Shown here piece by piece: positions 1 through 5,456 of a stretch of 5,456 bases of DNA (its first letter is position 1; every line of letters starts with the position of its first letter). The notes under the pieces were generated by a model that was given only the letters and a program-made list of their open reading frames with translations, ran no database searches and had not been told where the DNA came from. Origin of the DNA: Candidatus Aminicenantota bacterium (GTDB taxonomy: Bacteria; Acidobacteriota; Aminicenantia; S016-38); contig JAMOUL010000347.1 in assembly GCA_027062035.1 (NCBI GenBank), positions 1 to 5,456 on the forward strand, read 5' to 3'. The translations under genes and the position numbers were made by a program.

Positions 1-1
1 A

Positions 2-1243
2 AAGGCTGAAATAATGATGTTCCTTGACGACATTGAGACTGCAAGAAGAGAGGTGAATGCAGCCCTGATACACAGAGAAAGGCTTCTTGATCTTGACCAG
101 TGGAAGATCCTGGCACTGAAGGCAGAGCTGAACATGAATTTCAAGGAAAAGGTCGATTATCTTAGAAAGATAGCCCAGAGATTACCCTCTGATAAATATT
201 CCTATTACAACCTGGCAGAGGCTTACTTCCATCGCGCTTCACCACTACAAGCCCTCAAGTATTACAATATGGCACTGGAAATAAAACCTGATTTTCCTCC
301 GGCTCTTAACCACGCAGGCTATAGTCTTCTTTATATAGGTCACCACCTTGAAGGAATTCAGTTTTTTGAAAAATACAAACGAATCAGTGATGTTGCCAAT
401 GCCTTTGACTCCCTTGGAGACGGTTATTTTTACTCCGGAAATTATCTTGAAGCCTTAACCAATAAGGAAACTGCCCTTGCCAGGGATCCTTCTCTGGACT
501 GGGTATATGGGAGCATTGCCGATATTCTATTCCTCAAGGGGGCAATACAGGAAGCCTTCGACTACAACAGAAAGTACATGTCCATGGAAAGGACAAAAAA
601 GAACCTTGCAAGAACTTACATCCAGAGGGCTTACTTCAGGGGGATGCTGGGGATCAATGGGGCAAGTAGTGATATAAAAAAGGCAATGGAACTTTTTGAT
701 TCAAAGGAGCCCCACAGGCTCATTCCAGAACTCCACTGGACTGCTGCAATAATATACTTCCAAAAAGGAGAAGTCGAAAAAGGCTGTGAGGAAGCGAAAT
801 GGATGAAGGAAATAATAGAGAAAAACAATATAGGCCCTGAAAATTATTTCCCCATTTATAAGTACTATCTCCATGCAATGGCTGAGTGCAGACTAAGGAA
901 AGGGGATAGAGAAGGTTTAAAATTTTATGACAGGCTTCTGGAAATAAAGGATAAGCTCGGGTACTGGACCACACCCTATGAACGAGCATATTTTACAGCT
1001 CAAAAGGCCCTTGCAGAACTGAAGCTGGGTATGCTCAAACAGGCCAGAGCCACCATAGAGGACGGTTTGAGCTACAATCCCAACCATCCACATCTCCTTG
1101 AAGCCAGGATCTTGCTTCTCAAAAAGGAAGGAAACCTTTCCGAGGCAGAAAGAAGAATAGACGAACTTGAGAGTTTCTACAGGTCATATCCCCAGGCCGA
1201 TGAAGACTTCCTACAGAAGAAGCTGGCAGAACTCAGAAGATAA
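2..1243 (+). CDS. TPR-repeat protein, probably the C-terminal part of a larger protein (5' end outside window)
   Basis: This is an all-helical tetratricopeptide-repeat protein, so a scaffold or protein-interaction role is likely; the specific function is not recognised. Numbering from the ATG at base 14, TPR-like units are clear at about 61-94 (YNLAEAYF, ALKYYNMALEIKPDF), 95-124, 129-161 (AFDSLGDGYFYSGNYLEAL), 162-195, and near the C-terminus at 323-357 and 358-391. The stretch at 196-320 is also helical but diverged. The reading frame stays open from base 2, and the first residues already look like the second half of a TPR helix pair. I therefore think translation starts upstream of the window. 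Against that, AAAGG at bases 1-5 sits 8 nt before the ATG at 14 and could be a ribosome binding site. Similar repeat arrays form the C-terminal half of Ser/Thr kinases or winged-helix regulators in Acidobacteriota-type genomes (recollection, not shown here). No signal peptide or enzymatic motif is visible. The 3' end overlaps the convergent gene by 11 bp. Confidence 0.85.
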   Translation, partial: KAEIMMFLDDIETARREVNAALIHRERLLDLDQWKILALKAELNMNFKEKVDYLRKIAQRLPSDKYSYYNLAEAYFHRASPLQALKYYNMALEIKPDFPPALNHAGYSLLYIGHHLEGIQFFEKYKRISDVANAFDSLGDGYFYSGNYLEALTNKETALARDPSLDWVYGSIADILFLKGAIQEAFDYNRKYMSMERTKKNLARTYIQRAYFRGMLGINGASSDIKKAMELFDSKEPHRLIPELHWTAAIIYFQKGEVEKGCEEAKWMKEIIEKNNIGPENYFPIYKYYLHAMAECRLRKGDREGLKFYDRLLEIKDKLGYWTTPYERAYFTAQKALAELKLGMLKQARATIEDGLSYNPNHPHLLEARILLLKKEGNLSEAERRIDELESFYRSYPQADEDFLQKKLAELRR

Positions 1244-1793
1244 AGGGAACTTTCTTCCTTTCTCTTAGCCTTCTCTTTGCACCCTTCATGGCTATTTCTT
1301 CCCTTGCCTCCTCAGGAATCTTGAGCCCTGCCACCTTTTTTCTTGCCCACTCAATTGCCTCGTGCTTCTCTTCCTCTGTGGCTTCAGTCCATATCAGTTC
1401 AGTAATTTTATCGTCCACTTCAAGGGCCCTTTCCGCTTCTCCCTTACTTAACAGAGAATACCCTTCTTCCAGGAGTGCCCCCAGTTCTCCTCCAATCCTC
1501 TGGGGCTTCTCCATTTTCTCTCCTGCACCTGCCATCCTTGTGGAGTATTTTTCCTTCTCTCTGAATATCCTCTTTCTAAGGCTCCAAAGGGTAATCATCC
1601 TGCGGCGCTTTCTTCTGAATACTGCGGTGAAACCATCCTCTATGCTCTTCAACACCACTTCCAGGGGGACCCGACTCTCCCAGAGCTCTTCAATCAGTTC
1701 CATATCCCGGCTGGAAAGGAACAGCATACGGCTCCATCTCCTCCATGCACCCTCTATTTTCCGGAAGAACTCTTCCTTAGGAATTGAGCTCAT
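1233..1793 (-). CDS. Small highly charged protein of unknown function, last gene of the mtnA-coaX cluster
   Basis: I do not recognise a named family. The product is 186 aa, rich in Lys/Arg/Glu, with no signal peptide or membrane segment, so it is probably cytosolic. Residues 8-55 look like a compact helical domain with regularly spaced aromatic and hydrophobic positions (FFRKIEGAW, LFLSSRDMELIEELW, VPLEVVLKSIEDGF). A basic stretch follows (RRKRRRM, 60-66) and then ITLWSLRKRI. A linker at about 85-105 leads to an acidic helical C-terminal half (105-155) and a basic tail (170-181). The pattern 'LSxxDxxLIExLWxxxVPLxVVLxxIexgF' resembles uncharacterised proteins I associate with Acidobacteriota and deltaproteobacteria, but this is memory only. 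The ATG at 1793 is the first possible start after an in-frame stop and lies inside the 3' end of coaX (17-nt overlap). I see no Shine-Dalgarno motif, so reinitiation after coaX is plausible. The gene is probably real because it continues the operon and uses codons like its neighbours. Confidence 0.75.
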   Translation of the reverse strand: MSSIPKEEFFRKIEGAWRRWSRMLFLSSRDMELIEELWESRVPLEVVLKSIEDGFTAVFRRKRRRMITLWSLRKRIFREKEKYSTRMAGAGEKMEKPQRIGGELGALLEEGYSLLSKGEAERALEVDDKITELIWTEATEEEKHEAIEWARKKVAGLKIPEEAREEIAMKGAKRRLRERKKVPFIF

Positions 1794-2520
1794 AAATGTG
1801 TTTAAGGCCGATTAAGGTAAGGTCCCCGTCGTAAACCTCTATTTCCTCTGAAGAAGTGGAAATTTCCTCTCCCTCGCCTCCGGTTCCTATGGCCCTTGCC
1901 TCGCCCAGCTCCTCTTTTATCTCCCTGATAATACCATCCACCATGGCTTTAAACCCCAGGAAAATCCCATTCCTGATGCTTGAAATGGTATTTCTACCAA
2001 TTGTTCCCGAAGGAAGTCCGAACTCCACCTTGGGCAACTTGGCTGCCCTGTAAAATAGGGCTTCGGAAGCGGTGGAAATTCCCGGAAAGATCAGGCCACC
2101 AAGGTATTCTTTCTTCTCTGAAATAACGTCGAAGGTAATGGCTGTCCCAAAGTCCACAATTATGAGGGGAGCACCATACTTCTTTATTCCCCCCACTGCA
2201 TTGGCAATTCTATCTGCCCCCACTGCTGTTGGAGGGTCATACAATATTGACAACCCTGTTTTTATTCCCGGTGCGAGAAAAACCGGGGTAAGGCTATAAT
2301 GTCTTTCAAAACAAAGTTTCAGGTTCTTGGAAATGCCGGGCACAACGGAGGAAATAATGGCCCCCTCAGGAGGAGTAAGAATTATATCCTTAAGGAAAAA
2401 CCACCATTCGTCAGGTGTTCTCTCCTGATGAGATGAAATTCTCCATTTCCATTTAAGTTCATTTTCCTCAAATCCCCCGATTACCACATTGGTATTCCCA
2501 ACATCAATGGCAATTATCAT
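1777..2520 (-). CDS. coaX: Type III pantothenate kinase (CoaX)
   Basis: It phosphorylates pantothenate with ATP to 4'-phosphopantothenate, the first step of coenzyme A synthesis, in the cytosol. The 247-aa length is normal for the family. It shows the ASKHA-fold signatures: DVGNTN at 6-11 (phosphate-binding loop 1), GADR at 101-104 with Asp103 as the expected catalytic base, DFGTAIT at 123-129 (second phosphate loop), the GGxIxPG segment at 141-147, IGRNT at 174-178 and the late GTGG loop at 212-215. Known type III enzymes need a monovalent cation and are not feedback-inhibited by CoA (family knowledge). The ATG at 2520 overlaps the mtnA stop codon as ATGA, with a GGAGG 4 nt upstream, so translation is probably coupled to mtnA. 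All key motifs are intact. I see no sign of the biotin-ligase gene (birA) that accompanies coaX in many bacteria. Confidence 0.96.
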   Translation of the reverse strand: MIIAIDVGNTNVVIGGFEENELKWKWRISSHQERTPDEWWFFLKDIILTPPEGAIISSVVPGISKNLKLCFERHYSLTPVFLAPGIKTGLSILYDPPTAVGADRIANAVGGIKKYGAPLIIVDFGTAITFDVISEKKEYLGGLIFPGISTASEALFYRAAKLPKVEFGLPSGTIGRNTISSIRNGIFLGFKAMVDGIIREIKEELGEARAIGTGGEGEEISTSSEEIEVYDGDLTLIGLKHIYELNS

Positions 2521-3503
2521 TTCCCCTCCATTATTTTTTTCAATGATTCCTTATAAGGAGGATAGGCAATCCCCCTTTCTGTGATAATTGCAGTAACGTT
2601 TGACGCAGGAGTTACATCGAAGGCTGGATGGCGAACATCCACTTCTTCCGGGGCAATGTTTCTTCCGTTTATATATAAAACCTCCTCCTTGCTTCTTTCC
2701 TCTATGGGAATCTCATCTCCCGATGAAAGGGAAAGGTCCAGGGTGGAAGTAGGGGCTGCCACATAAAAGGGAACCCCGTGCTCCTTTGCAAGAACAGACA
2801 ACGTGTATGTACCTATTTTGTTGGCTACATCCCCGTTCCCGGCGATTCTATCGGCTCCCACCACTATTGCTCCTATTTCCCCCCGGGAAATAAAGTGGCC
2901 CGCCATATTGTCTGTTATGAGAATGGTGGGAACCCCCAGCTTCAGAAATTCCCAGGAGGTGAGTCGTGCTCCCTGTAAATAAGGCCTTGTTTCGTCCACA
3001 AATACATTTTTAACGCGACCCTTCTCCCATGCTCTTCTTATAACACCCACCGCCGTTCCATATCCAGAGGTTGCAAGTGCTCCAGCGTTACAATGGGTGA
3101 GCACATTAACTCCCTGTGGTATAAGTTCAGATCCAAGTTCCCCCATTCTGAGGTTTGCCTCGTAATCTTCCTTTTCTATTAATCTGGCCTCCCTCTCGGC
3201 TCTTTCAGGATCGTCCCCTGCCCTTTTCATTCTTTCCAGGGCCCAGAAAAGGTTCACTGCTGTGGGCCTTGTTCTGGACAGCCTGCTTATAGCTTCATCC
3301 AGAGATTTTCCCTCTTTAAGGGCAAGAACCACTCCATAGGCGGCAACACAACCTATGGCAGGAGCTCCCCTTACCATCATTTTTTCAATGGAAACCGCCA
3401 CGTCTTCCAGGGTTTTGAGTTCCAGATATTTTTCCTCCCATGGAATTAATCGCTGATCGATGAGAAGGAGTCGATCTCCCTTCCATTCAAACGCCGGTAA
3501 CAT
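2517..3503 (-). CDS. mtnA: S-methyl-5-thioribose-1-phosphate isomerase (MtnA)
   Basis: It converts 5-methylthioribose 1-phosphate to methylthioribulose 1-phosphate, an aldose-ketose isomerisation in methylthioadenosine salvage, in the cytosol. The 328 aa match the eIF2B-like isomerase family closely. Visible motifs are RGAPAIG (45-51), the TRPTAVNLFWAL helix (78-89), THCNAGALAT (136-145) with catalytic Cys138, DETRP (170-174), QGARLT (177-182), GADRIAGNGDVANKIGTY (216-233) with catalytic Asp218, and HPAFDVTP (292-299). Both catalytic residues are present, which favours a true MtnA over the related ribose-1,5-bisphosphate isomerases or eIF2B subunits. The start is well supported: ATG at 3503 with AGGAGG 5 nt upstream, inside the last codons of the PAP2 gene, and 1 nt between the PAP2 stop and this ATG. 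No other methionine-salvage gene (mtnP/mtnN, mtnK, mtnB-D) is in the window, so the downstream fate of the product cannot be read here. Confidence 0.96.
   Translation of the reverse strand: MLPAFEWKGDRLLLIDQRLIPWEEKYLELKTLEDVAVSIEKMMVRGAPAIGCVAAYGVVLALKEGKSLDEAISRLSRTRPTAVNLFWALERMKRAGDDPERAEREARLIEKEDYEANLRMGELGSELIPQGVNVLTHCNAGALATSGYGTAVGVIRRAWEKGRVKNVFVDETRPYLQGARLTSWEFLKLGVPTILITDNMAGHFISRGEIGAIVVGADRIAGNGDVANKIGTYTLSVLAKEHGVPFYVAAPTSTLDLSLSSGDEIPIEERSKEEVLYINGRNIAPEEVDVRHPAFDVTPASNVTAIITERGIAYPPYKESLKKIMEGK
2525..2529 (-). promoter_or_regulatory. Shine-Dalgarno site of coaX, inside the mtnA 3' end
   Basis: On the minus strand GGAGG lies 4 nt before the coaX ATG, within the last codons of mtnA (MEGK, then TGA). 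With the ATGA stop/start overlap it supports coupled translation and decides the coaX start. Confidence 0.75.
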
Positions 3504-3504
3504 C

Positions 3505-4170
3505 CTATCCTCCTATGCCTATAATAAATTCAAAGCCATCCTTTGTGGGATATATTGTGAAAAAACCTTTTTTTCTAACAACGTAGGAACCCACCACATA
3601 ACCAAGGGTGAATCCCGCTATAGTATCCGAAAGCCAGTGAGCATTTTTTCTTATTCTGGCAAAGGCAGTAAGCGCCGGTATTATATAAAATGCCCGACAG
3701 TTGTATTCCCGGGCAAAGACAGTGGATACAGCGGAGGCTACTGTCACATGACCGGAAGGGAAGCTGCGATTACCCCAGGAAAAGGAAAAGGGGCTATCGC
3801 TAACCGAGGGCCTCTCCCTCATGGTAACCGTCTTCAACGTGTTTGCAATCGCACCGGCGATAACAAAGCTCTCCAGCGCTTCAAAGGATGTTCTGACAAG
3901 TTTCCTGTCCTTAAAAATGAGCCCCGAAGTTCCTGTCAAAACAACGAAGGGGGCCAGGATCTTACCGTCCCCAAAATTATTTGAAAACTCAGCAAGTCCG
4001 TCGGCGAATTCGCTTTTTGTATCTATTGCAATATGCCTTACTGTAGAATCCAGGGGGAGGGCCAGAATTACCGCAATCCCTCCGTAAACCAGCGCCTTCT
4101 TCTCGTCTTTCTTTTTGTTTCCAGGAAAAACTAAAACTACCAGCAGAAAAAAAGAGAAAATCCTTTTCAT
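3505..4170 (-). CDS. PAP2-family membrane-associated phosphatase
   Basis: This is a phosphatidic-acid-phosphatase type 2 / acid phosphatase protein. It has the complete three-part active site: KTVTMRERP (113-121, KX6RP), PSGH (138-141), and ARIRKNAHWLSD (171-182, the RX5HX3D part) with His141 and His178 as expected catalytic histidines. The usual Ser before Arg172 is Ala here. The N-terminus (MKRIFSFFLLVVLVF) looks like a signal peptide or first membrane anchor. Further hydrophobic stretches lie at about 27-41, 70-86, 99-112, 141-171 and 183-198. The active site probably faces the periplasm or outside. The substrate is not predictable: phosphatidate, undecaprenyl pyrophosphate, lipid A phosphate or small phosphate esters are all possible. 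I chose the ATG at 4170 (221 aa). A TTG at 4218 would add 16 residues but would overlap the divergent ggt and hide the signal sequence. It is the first gene of the four-gene cluster. No Shine-Dalgarno precedes its start. Confidence 0.9.
   Translation of the reverse strand: MKRIFSFFLLVVLVFPGNKKKDEKKALVYGGIAVILALPLDSTVRHIAIDTKSEFADGLAEFSNNFGDGKILAPFVVLTGTSGLIFKDRKLVRTSFEALESFVIAGAIANTLKTVTMRERPSVSDSPFSFSWGNRSFPSGHVTVASAVSTVFAREYNCRAFYIIPALTAFARIRKNAHWLSDTIAGFTLGYVVGSYVVRKKGFFTIYPTKDGFEFIIGIGG
3509..3514 (-). promoter_or_regulatory. Shine-Dalgarno site of mtnA, inside the PAP2 3' end
   Basis: On the minus strand AGGAGG sits 5 nt upstream of the mtnA ATG. The same bases encode the final Gly codons of the PAP2 phosphatase (IGIGG, then TAG). 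Ribosomes finishing PAP2 would clear this site just before mtnA initiation, which suggests coupled translation. Confidence 0.85.
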
Positions 4171-4199
4171 TTGGTATAGAATAGCACAGGAGGGTGCAA
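4171..4199. promoter_or_regulatory. 29-bp divergent start region between PAP2 and ggt, possible overlapping promoters
   Basis: This is the only non-coding gap in the window, and the start codons of two divergent genes flank it. On the plus strand TAGAAT (4177-4182) or TATAGA (4175-4180) could be a -10 element for ggt. On the minus strand the same bases read TGC-TATTCT (4178-4186), an extended -10-like match that would start transcription within about one base of the PAP2 ATG. That would fit the absence of a PAP2 ribosome binding site. I see no good -35 box for either direction, so the promoter assignments are weak, and a start site further inside a neighbouring gene remains possible. Confidence 0.35.
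4188..4193 (+). promoter_or_regulatory. Shine-Dalgarno site of ggt
   Basis: A perfect AGGAGG lies 6 nt before the ATG at 4200. It fixes the ggt start there. The in-frame GTG at 4194 directly abuts the motif and is too close to be used. Its complement falls upstream of the PAP2 start, where it does nothing recognisable. Confidence 0.85.
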
Positions 4200-5456
4200 A
4201 TGAGAAAGCTACTTGCAATCCTTGTGTTTGTAAGCTTTATCTTTTCAGGAGCCGTTGTTTCCGACAATTATTATGCCACAGAAGCAGGGTTAAAAATCTT
4301 AAAGGAAGGTGGAAACGCTGTTGATGCAGCTGTGGCAGTGGGCTTTGCCCTCGCGGTAACCTATCCTTCTGCGGGTAACATAGGGGGAGGGGGATTTATG
4401 GTAATCTGGGACGGGAAAAGGGCACACTTCCTGGACTACAGGGAAACCGCCCCTTCCGCAGCCAGATGGGATATGTATATGGAAAATGGCAGGTTTATCA
4501 GGGAAAAGGCCCTTATAGGAGCCCTGGCAGCGGGTGTTCCCGGAACTGTGGCAGGTCTGATAGAAGCCCACAGAAGATTCGGAAAACTTCCCCTTTCCAG
4601 GGTACTGGCCCCTGCAATTTCCCTGGCAGAAAAGGGATTTCGCATCAGCCTCTTTCAGGCGGAGAGATTTAAAAGAAAGGAAAAACTCCTTAGAACCTTC
4701 CCTGAAACAGCCAGGATATTTCTCCCCGGGGGAAAATCTCCTCAACCAGGATATATCTTAGTACAGAAGGATCTTGCCCGAACCCTTCGGCGCATTGCAA
4801 CCCGGGGAAGGGACGATTTTTATAAGGGTAAAACCGCCCGATTAATTTTGAGAACCATGAAAAAATACAGGGGGCTAATTTCTTATAAAGATCTTATATC
4901 CTATAAGCCAAAATGGAGGGAGCCAGAAATCATAAATTATTCAGGTCGCAGGGTTATTGTGTCCTCACTCCCCTCCAGCGGTGGTCTTATCCTGAGAACA
5001 ATCCTTTCCGTGATGGGCAAAAGCAATCTTCACACACCTTCGCCAATTTATTATCACTTCCTCATCGAATCCATGAGACTTGCGTTCTATGACAGGGCAA
5101 AGTTCATGGGAGACCCCGATTATTCAAAAATCCCCTTAAGGGGATTAAGAAGCGAGAAATATCTTGAGGAAAGAATGGAAAAACTTCTCCTGTTAGTACC
5201 TCTTCCAATGGAAAGTTTTAATTTCGATCCATTTAAATACGAAGGCAAGGAAACCACCCATTTTTCTGTCTTCGATGGAAAGATGGCAGTCTCCAATACC
5301 TATACAATAAATGGACTTTTCGGGAACGGACTGGTGGTGAGCGGAGCAGGTTTTCTTTTGAACAACGAGATGGATGATTTCTCTGTTCCTGGCTACGCCA
5401 ATCAGTTTGGTGCCATTGGCTCAAAGGCAAACTTTATTGAAGGGGGGAAAAGGATG
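4200..5456 (+). CDS. ggt: Gamma-glutamyltranspeptidase, 5' portion (3' end cut by window)
   Basis: Bases 4200-5456 read as 419 uninterrupted codons with no stop before the edge. The product cleaves the gamma-glutamyl bond of glutathione and related amides, transferring glutamyl to water or amino acids, usually in the periplasm or outside the cell. Motifs include GGNAVDAAVAVGFALAV (37-53), GNIGGGGFM (59-67), YRETAP (80-85, whose Arg binds the glutamate carboxylate in known enzymes), GVPGTVAGL (112-120) and LPSSGG (257-262). ETTHFSVFD (351-359) contains Thr352, the expected nucleophile and autocleavage site (bases 5253-5255). TYTINGLFG (367-375) and LLNNEMDDFS (386-395) supply Thr369, Asn371, Glu390 and Asp393. 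The open frame ends at GGKRM, just before where the family's SSMSP motif and Gly-rich loop should follow. A short hydrophobic N-terminus (about 4-19) looks like a signal peptide abutting the conserved core. ATG 4200 follows AGGAGG by 6 nt. The gene is divergent from PAP2. Confidence 0.95.
   Translation, partial: MRKLLAILVFVSFIFSGAVVSDNYYATEAGLKILKEGGNAVDAAVAVGFALAVTYPSAGNIGGGGFMVIWDGKRAHFLDYRETAPSAARWDMYMENGRFIREKALIGALAAGVPGTVAGLIEAHRRFGKLPLSRVLAPAISLAEKGFRISLFQAERFKRKEKLLRTFPETARIFLPGGKSPQPGYILVQKDLARTLRRIATRGRDDFYKGKTARLILRTMKKYRGLISYKDLISYKPKWREPEIINYSGRRVIVSSLPSSGGLILRTILSVMGKSNLHTPSPIYYHFLIESMRLAFYDRAKFMGDPDYSKIPLRGLRSEKYLEERMEKLLLLVPLPMESFNFDPFKYEGKETTHFSVFDGKMAVSNTYTINGLFGNGLVVSGAGFLLNNEMDDFSVPGYANQFGAIGSKANFIEGGKRM

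Larger units (their letters stand above)
4164..4206. repeat. Imperfect inverted repeat spanning the two divergent start codons
   Basis: The left arm TTTTCATTTG (4164-4173) and right arm CAAATGAGAA (4197-4206) are reverse complements at 9 of 10 positions, with a perfect 6-bp core (CATTTG/CAAATG), separated by 23 bp. Each arm contains the start codon of one gene. It could be an operator. It could also arise by chance, because both proteins begin Met plus basic residues encoded by A-rich codons. Confidence 0.35.

Noticed and set aside
1242..1261. Weak hairpin AAAGGGAA / TTCCTTT with a 5-nt loop just after the TPR gene stop, followed by pyrimidine-rich bases.
   Set aside because: The stem is A/T-rich with a bulged G and no proper T-run follows. 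It also lies in the coding end of the opposing gene. Not enough to call a terminator.
1288..1815. A 175-codon open frame on the plus strand opposite the unknown charged gene.
   Set aside because: It is Ser/Leu/Pro-rich with no domain and no good ribosome binding site, as expected for the antisense of a Lys/Glu/Arg-rich gene. The minus-strand frame continues the operon.
2549..2558. Perfect 10-bp palindrome CCTTATAAGG near the 3' end of mtnA, upstream of coaX.
   Set aside because: It is explained by coding (Pro-Tyr-Lys codons) and has no associated promoter elements. It is noted only as a possible site if an internal coaX promoter is ever mapped.
2668..2679. Perfect 12-bp palindrome TTTATATATAAA within mtnA, next to an SD-like GGAGGAGG on the minus strand.
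   Set aside because: It encodes conserved-looking residues of MtnA (VLYING), has no start codon at usable spacing, and A/T palindromes of this size arise readily by chance.
3460..3984. A 174-codon open frame on the plus strand opposite PAP2 and the start of mtnA.
   Set aside because: The minus strand carries the full PAP2 catalytic motifs and the mtnA start. The plus-strand product has no recognisable domain.
4171..4218. A TTG start at 4218 giving the PAP2 protein 16 extra N-terminal residues.
   Set aside because: It would overlap ggt by 19 bp, has no ribosome binding site, and puts extra residues before a clear signal-peptide-like MKRIFSFFLL start at 4170.
4299..4745. A 148-codon open frame on the minus strand inside ggt.
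   Set aside because: The plus-strand frame encodes unmistakable GGT motifs across this region. The minus frame is compositionally odd and is a shadow.
1..5456. Looked for tRNA/rRNA genes, CRISPR repeats, insertion sequences, riboswitches and phage-defence genes.
   Set aside because: The window is almost entirely accounted for by six coding genes, and none of these elements shows a supporting pattern.

Overview
This window is a dense stretch of ordinary bacterial chromosome. It holds six protein genes, with almost no non-coding DNA and no RNA genes, mobile elements or CRISPR. The longest gap between genes is 29 bp. Arginine is encoded mostly by AGA/AGG and the proteins are rich in Lys/Glu/Arg. 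The style of the TPR protein recalls Acidobacteriota/Aminicenantes-like anaerobes, but that placement is a low-confidence inference from memory. Exported PAP2 and gamma-glutamyltranspeptidase proteins fit an organism with a periplasm or active secretion.

Layout: (1) Bases 2-1243, plus strand: the C-terminal part, or possibly all, of a TPR-repeat protein whose frame is open to the left edge. (2) Bases 1233-4170, minus strand: a compact four-gene cluster read right to left. It runs from a membrane/periplasmic PAP2 phosphatase (start chosen at 4170), through mtnA (methylthioribose-1-phosphate isomerase) and coaX (type III pantothenate kinase), to a small highly charged protein of unknown function. 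Spacings are 1 nt, a 4-nt ATGA overlap and a 17-nt overlap, which is typical of translational coupling. Its last gene overlaps the TPR gene tail-to-tail by 11 bp. (3) Bases 4200-5456, plus strand: the N-terminal 419 codons of a gamma-glutamyltranspeptidase (ggt), cut by the right edge. It includes the autoprocessing threonine but lacks most of the small subunit.

The 29 bp between PAP2 and ggt must carry any local start signals for both divergent genes. An imperfect inverted repeat spans the two start codons.

MtnA recycles the ribose and methylthio part of methylthioadenosine. CoaX commits pantothenate to CoA, whose thiol later comes from cysteine. GGT can release Cys-Gly from glutathione. 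A loose sulfur-metabolite theme is therefore possible but not demonstrated. I see no convincing undescribed system. The points most worth checking are the unknown gene coupled to coaX, the very short N-terminus of the GGT, the compact divergent start region, and whatever lies N-terminal to the TPR domain.
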